A stretch of DNA of 64,000 nucleotides from Thiomicrorhabdus sp965602805 (lineage in GTDB: Bacteria > Pseudomonadota > Gammaproteobacteria > Thiomicrospirales > Thiomicrospiraceae). The stretch is taken from NCBI GenBank assembly GCA_965602805.1, contig CBFCZK010000001.1, positions 434,001 to 498,000 on the forward strand, written 5' to 3'. The notes below the pieces were generated by a model. It did no database searches and was not told the origin of the DNA. It saw nothing but the letters and a program-made list of their open reading frames with translations. Every line of letters begins with the position of its first letter. Position 1 is the stretch's first letter. The position numbers were made by a program, and so were the translations under genes. Shown here one piece after another: positions 35,531 through 44,548 of the stretch.

Positions 35531-35845
35531 TTATACATTATCAGAAACGGGTAAGACTTGCTTAAAAGGCTTTACTTCAACTCTTTCATAAACGCCAGCT
35601 GCTATGTACGGATCTGCCGCTGCCCACTCTTCAGCACACTTAAGAGATTTAAACTTAGCAACAATCAAACTACCGCTAAAGCCTGCTTCACCAGGTTCAT
35701 TACTATCAACTGCTGGATTTGGCCCTGCTAGAATCAGACGATGGCCTTCGTTAAGTTCTTTTAAACGCGCGACATGAGCAGGGCGCGCCTGTGCTCTTAA
35801 AGGTAGGCTGTTAGGTACATCATAGGCAAAAATCGAATATAACAT
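35531..35845 (-). CDS. yciI: YciI-family protein
   Basis: A 104-residue ferredoxin-like-fold protein starting MLYSIFAYDVPNSL, with the conserved His in RPAHVARL (about residue 24), an Asp in AADPY and the GVYERVEVKPF end typical of YciI. The function is unknown; a hydrolase role has been suggested for the family. It lies next to yciB in the same direction, an association seen in other gammaproteobacteria. Confidence 0.9.
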   Translation of the reverse strand: MLYSIFAYDVPNSLPLRAQARPAHVARLKELNEGHRLILAGPNPAVDSNEPGEAGFSGSLIVAKFKSLKCAEEWAAADPYIAAGVYERVEVKPFKQVLPVSDNV

Positions 35846-35888
35846 TTTTAAATTTCCTTGAATTTATAAAAACAAAGTACTTTAGTCT

Positions 35889-36530
35889 CTAAAGATTTTT
35901 AGACTCTTTGGTGTCCGTACTGTCGGTTTGTTGTACTTTGATGTTATCAACAATATCCATATCATTGCCGTCTAAAAGTAATTCGCCTTCAGCTTCAGAG
36001 TCGGACTCTTGCATATACTTATTGATATAAAGTCCCTGAATAATGATAAAGACCAAAGTCATCCCCATTAGACCAAACAGCTTGAAGTTCACCCAAGTAT
36101 CCGTGTCGTAATTAAAGGCAACGTATAGATTGGTTGCACCGGAAAGAATAAAGAAGGCAATCCATAACCAGCTCAAGCGTTCCCAAACCAATTCTGGCAG
36201 TTGAATCATCTGATCCATCATACGTTGAATAATCGGCTTCTGACCAATGTAGTGACTGCCTAGAAAGACTAATGCAAAGCCCCAATTGACGATTGTTGGC
36301 TTCCACTTAATAAAATCTTCATCTTGTAAGTAAAGCGTCAGGCCACCCAAGACTAAAATCAGAACTAAGGTAATGACGTGCATCTTCTCAATACGCTTAT
36401 GTTTCATATAAAAATAGAGTACTTGAGCAACAGAGGCAACAATGATGACGACCGTTGCGGTGTAAATATCATACATTTTGTAGGCGATAAAGAAGAGAAC
36501 GACGGGGAATAGATCAAATAGTAATTTCAT
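35889..36530 (-). CDS. yciB: inner-membrane protein YciB (septation protein A family)
   Basis: A 213-residue membrane protein with about five membrane segments and the family start MKLLFDLFPVVLFFIAYK. FIKWKPTIVNWGFALVFLGS and the ERLSWLWIAFF segment are typical. YciB interacts with cell-envelope and division proteins and affects envelope integrity. It has an acidic Asp/Glu/Thr-rich C-terminal tail (about 175-213) longer than in E. coli (179 total). It lies upstream of yciI and divergent from rnm. Confidence 0.93.
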   Translation of the reverse strand: MKLLFDLFPVVLFFIAYKMYDIYTATVVIIVASVAQVLYFYMKHKRIEKMHVITLVLILVLGGLTLYLQDEDFIKWKPTIVNWGFALVFLGSHYIGQKPIIQRMMDQMIQLPELVWERLSWLWIAFFILSGATNLYVAFNYDTDTWVNFKLFGLMGMTLVFIIIQGLYINKYMQESDSEAEGELLLDGNDMDIVDNIKVQQTDSTDTKESKNL

Positions 36531-36620
36531 TAGGATTCTTATAGTTGGTGTTTTATGTTAATTTACACGATTCTATATGGGTTTACACTCGATTAAAAGT
36601 AATGGATAAATAAATAATAG

Positions 36621-37487
36621 ATGAAAATAGATTTCCACTGCCATACCACGGCCTCAGATGGTGCACTAAGCCCTTCAGAAATCATTGATTTAGCGGTGCA
36701 ATATAATGTTGAGTGTCTTTCAATCACGGATCATGATACGACTGCCGGTTATGAGTCTGCATTAGAGTATGCTGAACAACAAGGCGTGCAATTAATTGCA
36801 GGGGTAGAGGCTTCGTGCAGTTGGCGAGGACATACCATTCACATTGTGGGTTTGGATTTTGATGTTCAGCATAAGGCGTTCCAAGCAGGTCTTGCAGGGA
36901 TTCGTGCTATGCGTTGGGAGAGAGCCACTCAAATGATCGACAAACTCAATCAACGGCATAACTTTAATGTAAATAATCTAGGTGACAAAATTCGCCAACG
37001 AGTCGGTCCGGGTATTGTCGGTAGAGGGCATTTTGCGCAGTTATTTATTGAGGAGGGCTTGGTGAGCAATGCGCCACAAGCCTTTGATAAATACCTTAAA
37101 AGAGGGCGTATTGGCTACGTTAAAAGTGAGTGGCCAGCACTTGAGACGGTTGTGGGTTGGATAACCGCAGCGGGTGGGGTCGCCATCATAGCGCACCCAA
37201 AAGTCTATAAATTTACCAGTCGAAAACTCAATATGCTGATTGCTGATTTTAAGTCTGCTGGCGGTCAAGGGATTGAAGTGGTCAATCAACCAAGAGCTTC
37301 GTCAGAAATTATTGGCATGGCGGATAGAGCCAATGCACATGGTTTATATGCCTCTCTAGGTTCGGATTTTCATCGTCCAGAACACACTTGGCGTGGCTTA
37401 GGCTGGTTAGCCCCACTGCCTGAGAAAGTAAATCCTATTTGGGAGTTATTTAAAACCCCAATTAAAGGCCTTGAAAGCAAAATTTAA
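36621..37487 (+). CDS. rnm: PHP-domain 5'-3' exoribonuclease RNase AM
   Basis: A PHP-family phosphoesterase of 288 residues (E. coli YciV/TrpH, now RNase AM), acting on nucleoside 3',5'-bisphosphate and on RNA 5' ends. Metal-binding motifs are FHCHTTASDG (about 4-13), SITDHDTTAGY (about 34-44), GVEASC, the AIIAHPKVYK segment (about 192-201) and GSDFHRPEH near 252. It lies before yciO, the same order as in E. coli. Confidence 0.93.
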   Translation: MKIDFHCHTTASDGALSPSEIIDLAVQYNVECLSITDHDTTAGYESALEYAEQQGVQLIAGVEASCSWRGHTIHIVGLDFDVQHKAFQAGLAGIRAMRWERATQMIDKLNQRHNFNVNNLGDKIRQRVGPGIVGRGHFAQLFIEEGLVSNAPQAFDKYLKRGRIGYVKSEWPALETVVGWITAAGGVAIIAHPKVYKFTSRKLNMLIADFKSAGGQGIEVVNQPRASSEIIGMADRANAHGLYASLGSDFHRPEHTWRGLGWLAPLPEKVNPIWELFKTPIKGLESKI

Positions 37488-37721
37488 GCGCCCCATTAAT
37501 ACTGACTATAATCATCTCGATAAGCGCTTGTAAACTCTGGAATTACTTCCAGTAAACCAGGTATAATTCCCGAATGTTAGAAATTGCGATATAAACCTAG
37601 ATTTATAAGGCTATCCACTTATAAAAGTGGCTTATTCTTTAGGTTTTGAATCGTAGGTTTGAAATCGTTTTTTGTATCAATTATTGTCAGTTCAATACAG
37701 TTAAGGTATTTAGGAAAATCC

Positions 37722-38357
37722 GTGCCAAAAATTTTACCCAAAAGTTGTTTTTACATTAGCGTGCATGAAGAAAATCCACAAAGTCGTTTATTAAAACAAG
37801 TGGTGGATATTCTGAATCAAGGCGGTGTCATCGCATACCCGACCGAGTCGGGTTATGCTTTAGGCTGCTTGCTGGACAGCAAAAAGGGTGCGGATGTGAT
37901 TCGTGAAATTCGCCGCTTAGATGATCAACATGAATTAACCTTAATGTGTCGTGATTTAAGCAACTTATCGGAGTACGCGAAGGTTGGCAATGCCCAGTTT
38001 CGATATCTTAAAAGTCATCTACCAGGTCCGTATACTATTATTTTGCCCGCCAGTAAAGAAGTTCCTAAGCGCTTGCAAACGCCAAAACGTAAAACCATCG
38101 GGCTGCGTGTCACTCCAAATACAGTCACTAATGCGCTATTGGCCTATTTTGATAAACCCCTAATTACGGCCTCCCTGATTTTACCAGGCGAAGAGCACCC
38201 AATGACGGATGGTTGGTCTATTCAGGAAGAGCTAGGGCATACCTTAGACGCCGTTTTAGATGGCGGTTACAGTGGTTTTGAACCGACAACAGTCATTGAC
38301 TTTACCGAAGACGAGCCTGTCTTGTTGCGCCAAGGACAGGGAGAGTTTTTAACGTGA
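37722..38357 (+). CDS. yciO: YciO-type Sua5/YrdC-family protein
   Basis: A 211-residue protein of the YrdC fold related to TsaC/Sua5, which make threonylcarbamoyl-AMP for tRNA t6A. YciO is a paralogue with weak or no activity in that pathway. Visible features are GGVIAYPTESGYALGC (about 37-52), LPGPYTIILPAS and the KRKTIGLRVTPN segment. I chose the GTG at 37722 with AGGA seven bases upstream; the frame is open further back without family sequence. It couples to the M50 protease gene by a one-base overlap. Confidence 0.88.
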   Translation: MPKILPKSCFYISVHEENPQSRLLKQVVDILNQGGVIAYPTESGYALGCLLDSKKGADVIREIRRLDDQHELTLMCRDLSNLSEYAKVGNAQFRYLKSHLPGPYTIILPASKEVPKRLQTPKRKTIGLRVTPNTVTNALLAYFDKPLITASLILPGEEHPMTDGWSIQEELGHTLDAVLDGGYSGFEPTTVIDFTEDEPVLLRQGQGEFLT

Positions 38358-39016
38358 TGGGATTTGATGAACTCACTTTAATCCAAAAAATTGCGGTTTG
38401 GGCAATGCCGGTTATTTTTGCGATTACCTTGCATGAAGTCGCACACGGCTGGGCGGCCTCCAAATTTGGTGACCAAACGGCACGTATGTTGGGTCGGTTA
38501 ACATTAAACCCGATTAAACACATTGACCCAATTGGTACCATTGTTGTACCCGTCGCTCTGCTGATGCTTGGTGGATTTGTCTTTGGTTGGGCTAAAGCCG
38601 TGCCGGTCGACACTCGTAACTTTAAAAACCCAAGCCGTGATATGGCATGGGTTGCCGTTGCTGGACCTGCCGCCAACTTAATCATGGCGATTGCCTGGGC
38701 CGTGATTGCTAAAATTGGGTTTATGCTTCAAGTCAGCACGCCTGACGTGGGGCAGTTTATGGTGTATACCGGTATTGCTGGCGTCAGCATCAACCTTATT
38801 CTATTGGTCTTGAACCTTCTGCCAATCCCGCCGTTGGATGGCAGTCGTGTTGTATCGGCTTTCTTACCTAAAAAACTGGCATGGCAATACAACCGTTTCG
38901 AATCTTTTGGTTTTATTATCCTTGTTGGCCTGATGGTAACGGGGATGTTAAGTCCGTTACTGATTGGCCCTTATACTTTTTTTAAAACGGCTATCTTTTC
39001 GTTAGTCGGCATTTAA
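38357..39016 (+). CDS. M50-family site-2-type protease
   Basis: A 219-residue polytopic membrane metalloprotease with the zinc motif ITLHEVAHGW (about 22-31) in the first membrane segment and the third-ligand region NLLPIPPLDGSRV near 154-166. This small class lacks PDZ domains. The substrate is unknown. The ATG at 38357 overlaps the yciO stop (TGATG); a GTG at 38354 is an alternative. The order yciO - M50 - rluB is common in proteobacteria, often with scpAB, which are absent here. Confidence 0.88.
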   Translation: MGFDELTLIQKIAVWAMPVIFAITLHEVAHGWAASKFGDQTARMLGRLTLNPIKHIDPIGTIVVPVALLMLGGFVFGWAKAVPVDTRNFKNPSRDMAWVAVAGPAANLIMAIAWAVIAKIGFMLQVSTPDVGQFMVYTGIAGVSINLILLVLNLLPIPPLDGSRVVSAFLPKKLAWQYNRFESFGFIILVGLMVTGMLSPLLIGPYTFFKTAIFSLVGI

Positions 39017-39067
39017 CAATTCATTAATCACGATGTGACATCGTCACCCAAAATAAAAGAGAAACAC

Positions 39068-40006
39068 ATGACAACCTCTGAGCAAACTGAAAAGCGCACA
39101 GCAAAATCAACACCACTGCCAGGTGAAAAACTCCAGAAAATCTTAGCACGAGCAGGCTTCGGTTCAAGACGTTCGGTAGAGCCTTTGATTGAAGAAGGTT
39201 CGGTCAAAGTAAATGGGCGTGTCGCTAAGTTAGGCGATAGAGCGGATGCTGCGAATGATCGTATTCAGGTTAAGGATCAATTAATAAAAGAGTCGCGCTT
39301 GGAAAAACAGCCTACTCAAGTCATTCTCTATAATAAGCCAGAAGGGCGTGTTTGTAGTCGTGAAGATGATAAAGGCAGAGAGACCATCTATACACAACTA
39401 CCACGTATATTTAATGGTCGTTGGATTAGTATTGGGCGTTTGGATTTGAATACCAGTGGTCTGTTAATTCTGACCAATAATGGAGAGTTGGCCAACCGCA
39501 TGATGCATCCATCCTACGAGATGGAACGTGAATATACGGTACGTGTCTTCGGTGATGTAACAGAAGCGACTATTAAGTTAATGATGAAAGGGGTTGAATT
39601 AGAACCAGGTTTAATCGCCAAATTCACCCATATTCACAGGATGCAAGCTCAGGAAGAAGGCCAGAACAACTGGTTTCGTGTAACCTTAAAACAAGGTCGA
39701 TACCGTGAAGTTCGCCGTTTATGGGAATCTCAAGGTCACCCCGTGAGTCGTCTGCATCGTGTTCGTTACGGCAGTTTCACGATTCCTAAAAGCCTACGTA
39801 AAGGCAAGACAGAAGAGTTGAGTTGGAAGCAGGTGAATCAACTTTTAAAATCGGTTGATATTCCTGAAGAAGCGCGCCCAGATATGCGTAATCAAGGCAG
39901 TGTGCGCACGACCGTCAGACAAGCCGCCGCTACCAATAAACAGTTGAGCCGCAAGCAAAAAACGATTCACGACCTCAGTGATGGTACTTTTAAAAGAAGA
40001 CGTTAA
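39068..40006 (+). CDS. rluB: 23S rRNA pseudouridine(2605) synthase
   Basis: Makes pseudouridine 2605 in 23S rRNA. It has an S4 RNA-binding domain (about 20-80, with EKLQKILARAGFGSRR) and a RsuA/RluB catalytic core containing SIGRLDLNTSGLLILTNNG (catalytic Asp near 127) and KQGRYREVRRLWES. The ATG at 39068 is preferred; an earlier in-frame GTG lacks family sequence. The basic C-terminal tail is short. Confidence 0.92.
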   Translation: MTTSEQTEKRTAKSTPLPGEKLQKILARAGFGSRRSVEPLIEEGSVKVNGRVAKLGDRADAANDRIQVKDQLIKESRLEKQPTQVILYNKPEGRVCSREDDKGRETIYTQLPRIFNGRWISIGRLDLNTSGLLILTNNGELANRMMHPSYEMEREYTVRVFGDVTEATIKLMMKGVELEPGLIAKFTHIHRMQAQEEGQNNWFRVTLKQGRYREVRRLWESQGHPVSRLHRVRYGSFTIPKSLRKGKTEELSWKQVNQLLKSVDIPEEARPDMRNQGSVRTTVRQAAATNKQLSRKQKTIHDLSDGTFKRRR

Positions 40007-40100
40007 CTCTATTTTTTAAAGTCGAATTTAGTATTCAACATGGCTTAAGACAAAGCCTTTTTGAGTGCTAAAGTACTTCAAAATCGGATTTAATTGGGTT

Positions 40101-40116
40101 TGAGCAGGCCTGGTCA
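40101..40116. repeat. palindrome copy between rluB and the next gene, one mismatch
   Basis: TGAGCAGGCCTGGTCA: a 16-bp palindrome with a single mismatched pair, in the gap between convergent genes. It is the only hairpin-forming sequence noticed there. Confidence 0.75.
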
Positions 40117-40158
40117 CATTTAAAAACTGAGTGTTTTCGATGAGTTTTTAATAAGCTA

Positions 40159-40815
40159 TCAATAAAATGGATCGATAATCTCTATCGATTTAACAAAGAC
40201 AATTTCACACGCGCCATGCCCCGTATCTGAGCGACTGGTCGAGGTCTTCCATTTCCAGCTGCTGCCACTTTTAACGTCCACTAATATTCCAGAAATGGAC
40301 ACTAAGTCGCCGTTACGGACTCTTTTCAAATCTTCTGCAATGCTTTCCGTTTCAGGAATCATATGCATATTACCGCTATTAAGTATGATTTCATCTTTGC
40401 TAATAGGCAGGTCATCCGTTTGCCATTTATACCAACGGTCTTCTTGCCAAATATCAATTTGTTCTAAGATACTTTCATCCGACATGGGCCCCCATCCTAA
40501 TGCAAAGTCAAGAGGGGAAAGCCTGGCTTCATAATCAAAGTAGTAACGTTCAGCAGAGATGACTTTCGCGGTAATATCGAAACTGGCTCTGGGGGTCAGT
40601 GTATAACCATCAACTCTAAAAGGTCTAAGTGAAGTAGTCTCTTGAGAAGGTAAGCCACCTGCAAAAACACCTGCACCTAGTTTAGGGGCATCAGGAATGT
40701 AATAGAAGTGTCGCCAAGCAATCAGCAAGACAATAAGCAGTACGATTCTTTTCATTATATTGAGTCTATCATTAAACGCGTTGTTTTTAATGATAATAAA
40801 GCGCTTAATCGACAT
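40159..40815 (-). CDS. uncharacterised membrane-anchored protein
   Basis: A 218-residue protein (198 if it starts at the second ATG, 40755, where the sequence begins MKRIVLLIVLLIAWRHFYY). The hydrophobic segment is a likely uncleaved anchor. The rest is probably periplasmic: an acidic, Trp-rich domain with ALGWGPMSD and a late TGHGACEIVFV segment. No known domain was recognised, though its strand-rich pattern suggests a compact folded domain. Neither start has a good ribosome site. Confidence 0.6.
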   Translation of the reverse strand: MSIKRFIIIKNNAFNDRLNIMKRIVLLIVLLIAWRHFYYIPDAPKLGAGVFAGGLPSQETTSLRPFRVDGYTLTPRASFDITAKVISAERYYFDYEARLSPLDFALGWGPMSDESILEQIDIWQEDRWYKWQTDDLPISKDEIILNSGNMHMIPETESIAEDLKRVRNGDLVSISGILVDVKSGSSWKWKTSTSRSDTGHGACEIVFVKSIEIIDPFY

Positions 40816-40855
40816 TTTAATGGCTTTTTAAAGCGCATATGTAGTTTATAGAGTA

Positions 40856-41125
40856 TTAATAATGCGGAGGCGGGGTTTCATCTTCAGGTCTTTTGATGCC
40901 GCTTTGTCCGGCTTCTGCTCTTAACGCCTTTAGATAATCTGATAACAGTGTCATTTTATTTTGAAGACTTTGAATCTCCAAATGTTGCTGCACAATGGTT
41001 TTTTCCATCGCTTCTATACTGTCTTCTTGAAAAGTCTGATTTATTTCAAGTGTCTGAACCTGCTCGCTGAGTGCCTGTAGCCTGCCTTGAGTGCTAGATT
41101 CCGTAATTGTCTTATTTGAATTCAT
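40856..41125 (-). CDS. slyX: SlyX family protein
   Basis: An 89-residue coiled-coil protein, with heptads from about residue 14 to 72 and the characteristic C-terminal PPPHY. The function is unknown; the gene is widespread in proteobacteria. Its ATG lies one base after the stop of the M61 peptidase gene upstream, so the two are probably translated together. Confidence 0.88.
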   Translation of the reverse strand: MNSNKTITESSTQGRLQALSEQVQTLEINQTFQEDSIEAMEKTIVQQHLEIQSLQNKMTLLSDYLKALRAEAGQSGIKRPEDETPPPHY

Positions 41126-41126
41126 T

Positions 41127-42950
41127 TTAGGTCAACCATTTAATGTCGTTTATAGGCTTGCTTGCTGTTTCAATAAGTGTGACTCGATCCGCTAGCGCGG
41201 GCGTTAAATGCACAGCGCAGCTTCTTAACTCATCTCTTCTAAAGTAATGACATTGCCAAGGCGTATTCTCCGGGCTTCGCTTCAGGCGTTGTTGAAGTTG
41301 TGATTGATTACTGATTTTGACACCATTAATAGAAATTAACTCATCACCGGCTGACAAGCCTGCTTTATGCGCGGGTCTATCATTCCAAACATGGGTGATT
41401 TTCACGGTTTGTTGAAGGGTATCTGCTATATTTGCTCCGAATTGCAAATTAACAGAAGCATCTTCAGAGCCGATTACCCCCCCTAGGTCGCTTAAAGCTG
41501 TCGGCTGACGTAAATTGAACTCAATGCCAACGTCTTTAAACAAAGCCTCAAATGGCAGGTCTTCTGTGCCGTTCAAATAACGGTTGAAGAACTCTGTTAA
41601 ATCTATTCCAGAAACCTCTGAACAAAGCGCTTCAATCTGACCTTCTTGCAAACCAATTCCGGTTTTACCAAAGTATTGCCATAAATGCAGTAGAACGTCA
41701 TCCAGTGATTTCTGTCCTTGGGTCTGCTGACGAATGGTTAAGTCGAGACCCAAAGCAATCAGGCTACCTTTGGTGTAGTAACTAATAATCGCATTGGGGG
41801 CATTCTCATCCTGCTGATAGAATTTTGTCCAAGTTAGTAAACTAGATTCCGACACTGATTGCTGAAAACGACCGGGCATGCGATAGACACGCGTCATCTG
41901 TTTGGCTAACAAATTTAGGTAGGTTTCACTGTCGACCAGGCCTGCTCGTTTTAAAATCAAACCATCATAATAAGAGGTTATGCCTTCAAACCACCAAAGC
42001 TGATTGGTATACACAGGTTCTTTTAAATCGGCACTCTGGTAGATTTCGGGCTGAATACGTTTGACGTTCCAAGTATGGAAATACTCATGGCTGCACAGCT
42101 CTAAAAACTGTAAATAACCATCGCTGGCTTTTTCCATGCCTATATAAGGTAGGTCATCACGACTGCACATTAACGCGGTAGAGTTACTATGTTCCAGCCC
42201 ACCATAATCACTGCCAGTTACCATGACTTGAAAGAGGTAGTTTTGCATCGGAGCCGGTTCTCCGAACAACTTTATTTCATACTCACAAATCTTAATAAGA
42301 TCTGTTTTCAGCCGTTCAGCGTCCAATTCAAACAGTCCCGTTAAGACCACTTTATGTGGCACGCCACAGGCTTCAAACTCTATTTCAGTGTAGGTGCCGA
42401 GTTCAAAAGGGTGGTCTATTAGACTATTATAATCTGTAGCTTGATAGCTTCCGAAGCCGTGTTTATCAATGTGTGTCGCTTCAAGACCCGTGGCAACTTT
42501 CCAGCCGTTTTCCTTGGTGAAATCAGTCGTAAGAAGTTCCAGACGACAGGCTTTATCACGTTGACCATCGACCGCTAAAAAGACAGATGTGCCATTAAAA
42601 AACGCATGACTTTCATCAAAATGCGCTCCCCGCACAGATAGGTCCCAAGCATACACCTGATAACGTAAGGTTACTGGCTGACCATTACCCGCAAACTGCC
42701 ATGTCGATTTATCAATCAACGACAGTTCGATGGATTCATTTTTGTCATTCGTAGCTTTTAAGTCAATGAGGTGTTTTGAGAAATCACGAATCAAATAACT
42801 TCCGGGAATCCAGTTGGGTAAGCTGACTTGCTGATAAGGCTGAATAGGCGCTTCAATCGTCAAAGTGACTTCAAATAAGTGTCCCTTTGGATCTTTGGGC
42901 TTAATGCTGTAATGATGGGCGATTTCGGGCTTAGTTCGTTTTGTAGTCAC
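41127..42950 (-). CDS. M61-family glycyl aminopeptidase with PDZ domain
   Basis: A 607-residue metallopeptidase with the zinc motif SHEYFHTWNVKRI (about 286-298) and downstream Glu ligand in WWFEGITSYYDG, an N-terminal beta-rich domain, and a C-terminal PDZ domain (about 500-580, with KAGLSAGDELISINGVKI). M61 enzymes prefer N-terminal Gly or Ala. No signal peptide is seen, suggesting a cytoplasmic location. The start is GTG at 42950 without a strong ribosome site. A palindrome variant lies within. Confidence 0.9.
   Translation of the reverse strand: MTTKRTKPEIAHHYSIKPKDPKGHLFEVTLTIEAPIQPYQQVSLPNWIPGSYLIRDFSKHLIDLKATNDKNESIELSLIDKSTWQFAGNGQPVTLRYQVYAWDLSVRGAHFDESHAFFNGTSVFLAVDGQRDKACRLELLTTDFTKENGWKVATGLEATHIDKHGFGSYQATDYNSLIDHPFELGTYTEIEFEACGVPHKVVLTGLFELDAERLKTDLIKICEYEIKLFGEPAPMQNYLFQVMVTGSDYGGLEHSNSTALMCSRDDLPYIGMEKASDGYLQFLELCSHEYFHTWNVKRIQPEIYQSADLKEPVYTNQLWWFEGITSYYDGLILKRAGLVDSETYLNLLAKQMTRVYRMPGRFQQSVSESSLLTWTKFYQQDENAPNAIISYYTKGSLIALGLDLTIRQQTQGQKSLDDVLLHLWQYFGKTGIGLQEGQIEALCSEVSGIDLTEFFNRYLNGTEDLPFEALFKDVGIEFNLRQPTALSDLGGVIGSEDASVNLQFGANIADTLQQTVKITHVWNDRPAHKAGLSAGDELISINGVKISNQSQLQQRLKRSPENTPWQCHYFRRDELRSCAVHLTPALADRVTLIETASKPINDIKWLT
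41933..41948. repeat. palindrome variant in the M61 gene, one mismatch
   Basis: CGACCAGGCCTGCTCG: a 16-bp palindrome with one mismatched pair, the same substitution as in the copy at 40101 when read on the other strand. Confidence 0.65.
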
Positions 42951-43149
42951 TTGGCTTATCTTTATAAGGTTATTTCAATATTTGAATTATAGAGTCTTTT
43001 GGATTCTAAGCGATAAAAGTTTGCTCGGGCTAAGTGCTTAAAATGACACCTAACCCTTTTAGATATAAAGGGTTAGGAAGTTTAATGTCATGATTCAATA
43101 GGCGTTAGGCAGGGCTTAGATAGAGCTTATCTGAGAAGAATAGCTCTGA

Positions 43150-44169
43150 CTACTTTTCTGACACAGGGGTTGATGTTACGTCGCTGGTCGCGGGTGGTGC
43201 TGGGTGGGCAACGCAGAGTTGTTTGTTCTTAATTGCTATTAGAGTTTTAATCGTAAGGTGCAATACTAAGGCTGAGACGAGCAATAGAAAGAAACTGGCG
43301 AGAATGGCGAACAACATAAAATGTAAATGTTGATACATAATGAAACTCGCCACCGTAATAGCACCTAATGGAAAGGTGTAAGCCCACCATGACAAGGCAA
43401 AAGGAACGCGTATAAAACGAGTCGCTTGACTGAGTAAGAGAATCGTTAAAAACAGCGCAATATAGTATAAAACACGTGCAAAATCATCAACACCTTGGTG
43501 ACCTGTTAGCGTCATGTAGGAGATAAAGCCGACTGCAGGAGGCGCAATCAAAATAAACAGAGTAGGCTCAAGCATCTTCACCAGTGGAGGATGAAAGAAC
43601 AAGCGATACATGACGATACTGTTTAAAATCAACCAGAAAATTAGACCTATGCTAAAGAAGAACCAGCCTAGCTCAATATGAGAAAAATCTGGGGCGCCTA
43701 AAGGGATAAGAATATTGCCAACCACAGGAATAAACCAAGCAGGGTTCATGTGAGTGATTTGCCATTTTTCGTGATGAATCCAGTTGTTCATTATATAGAG
43801 TAATAAGCCAAACTGGATAATCGCGCCCAAGTGCCATAATAGACTCGCCATTTCAGGCATGGATGTTTTATAAAGCAGGCTGAGTAATACCAGGCTGATG
43901 CTAAAGGTTGGGAAAAAGTGTAAGGCGATTGGGTGGTTTAGATCTTGACGAACGGCTGCTGGATATTTAAAGGCTTTAGTTAAGTAGGTCAGGGTAATCA
44001 GTATGAAAAACAGCGTCGTTAACAAGGTTAAAACCTGATAAAACAGAGGGCTAAGACCTAGAAGCTCATGTGCTTTGATAAAGCCCAGAGTCAGGCCGCT
44101 AAATCCCATAATAGCGCCAAATAGGCTAATGGGAAAGTAGGAGAGTCTTGCCGATAGAGTATTGTCCAT
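43150..44169 (-). CDS. TDT/SLAC1-family anion channel or exporter
   Basis: A 339-residue protein with about ten membrane segments of the TehA/SLAC1 (TDT) family. The start PISLFGAIMGFSGL, the central HMNPAWFIPVVGNILIPL (about 139-156) and SWWAYTFPLGAITVASF (about 262-278) are family hallmarks. Members carry tellurite-resistance functions, dicarboxylates, sulfite (yeast Ssu1) or small anions. In a sulfur oxidiser sulfite export is attractive but unproven. AAAGG precedes the ATG. It is divergent from a second family member across a MITE. Confidence 0.85.
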   Translation of the reverse strand: MDNTLSARLSYFPISLFGAIMGFSGLTLGFIKAHELLGLSPLFYQVLTLLTTLFFILITLTYLTKAFKYPAAVRQDLNHPIALHFFPTFSISLVLLSLLYKTSMPEMASLLWHLGAIIQFGLLLYIMNNWIHHEKWQITHMNPAWFIPVVGNILIPLGAPDFSHIELGWFFFSIGLIFWLILNSIVMYRLFFHPPLVKMLEPTLFILIAPPAVGFISYMTLTGHQGVDDFARVLYYIALFLTILLLSQATRFIRVPFALSWWAYTFPLGAITVASFIMYQHLHFMLFAILASFFLLLVSALVLHLTIKTLIAIKNKQLCVAHPAPPATSDVTSTPVSEK

Positions 44170-44201
44170 ACGTAACCTTTTTCTGAGTTGTTTTATCTAA
44201 G

Positions 44202-44361
44202 TGAGACCTTTGCACGAGTGGCTGCACAAATAAAAATGGTTAAAAATCACCTAAATTTCGTTCTAAAACTTGCCAATAGCCAGCTATTACCTACATTTTA
44301 CGCCTTATTTAGACAATTTTGACCTCATTTTTCTCTCGCGCCCCACTCGTGCAAAGGTCTC
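44202..44361. mobile_element. 160-bp MITE with IS5-like terminal inverted repeats
   Basis: GAGACCTTTGCACGAGTGG at 44203-44221 is repeated as its exact reverse complement at 44343-44361, giving 19-bp perfect terminal inverted repeats. The direct repeat TAAG flanks it (44198-44201 and 44362-44365), a probable target duplication. There is no open reading frame inside. GAGACCTTTGCA-type ends resemble those of IS5-family elements, so this is probably a non-autonomous derivative mobilised in trans. It sits between the two divergent TDT genes and may affect their promoters. Confidence 0.85.
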
Positions 44362-44548
44362 TAAGTTAGTTTCTTTAAGTTGGCTTTAAAAGCTTGAATT
44401 CAAGAATTCACACTTGAACAGATTAAGTCTTAGTCTGTAAGTTGTACAGGGGCTTTCAGTAATAAATTCATAAAATCGGCTTAAAACTCTCATTTTTGCT
44501 TAAAAGCTTTTTATAATGAATTAACTTACTTATTGAATCTCTGTTTCT

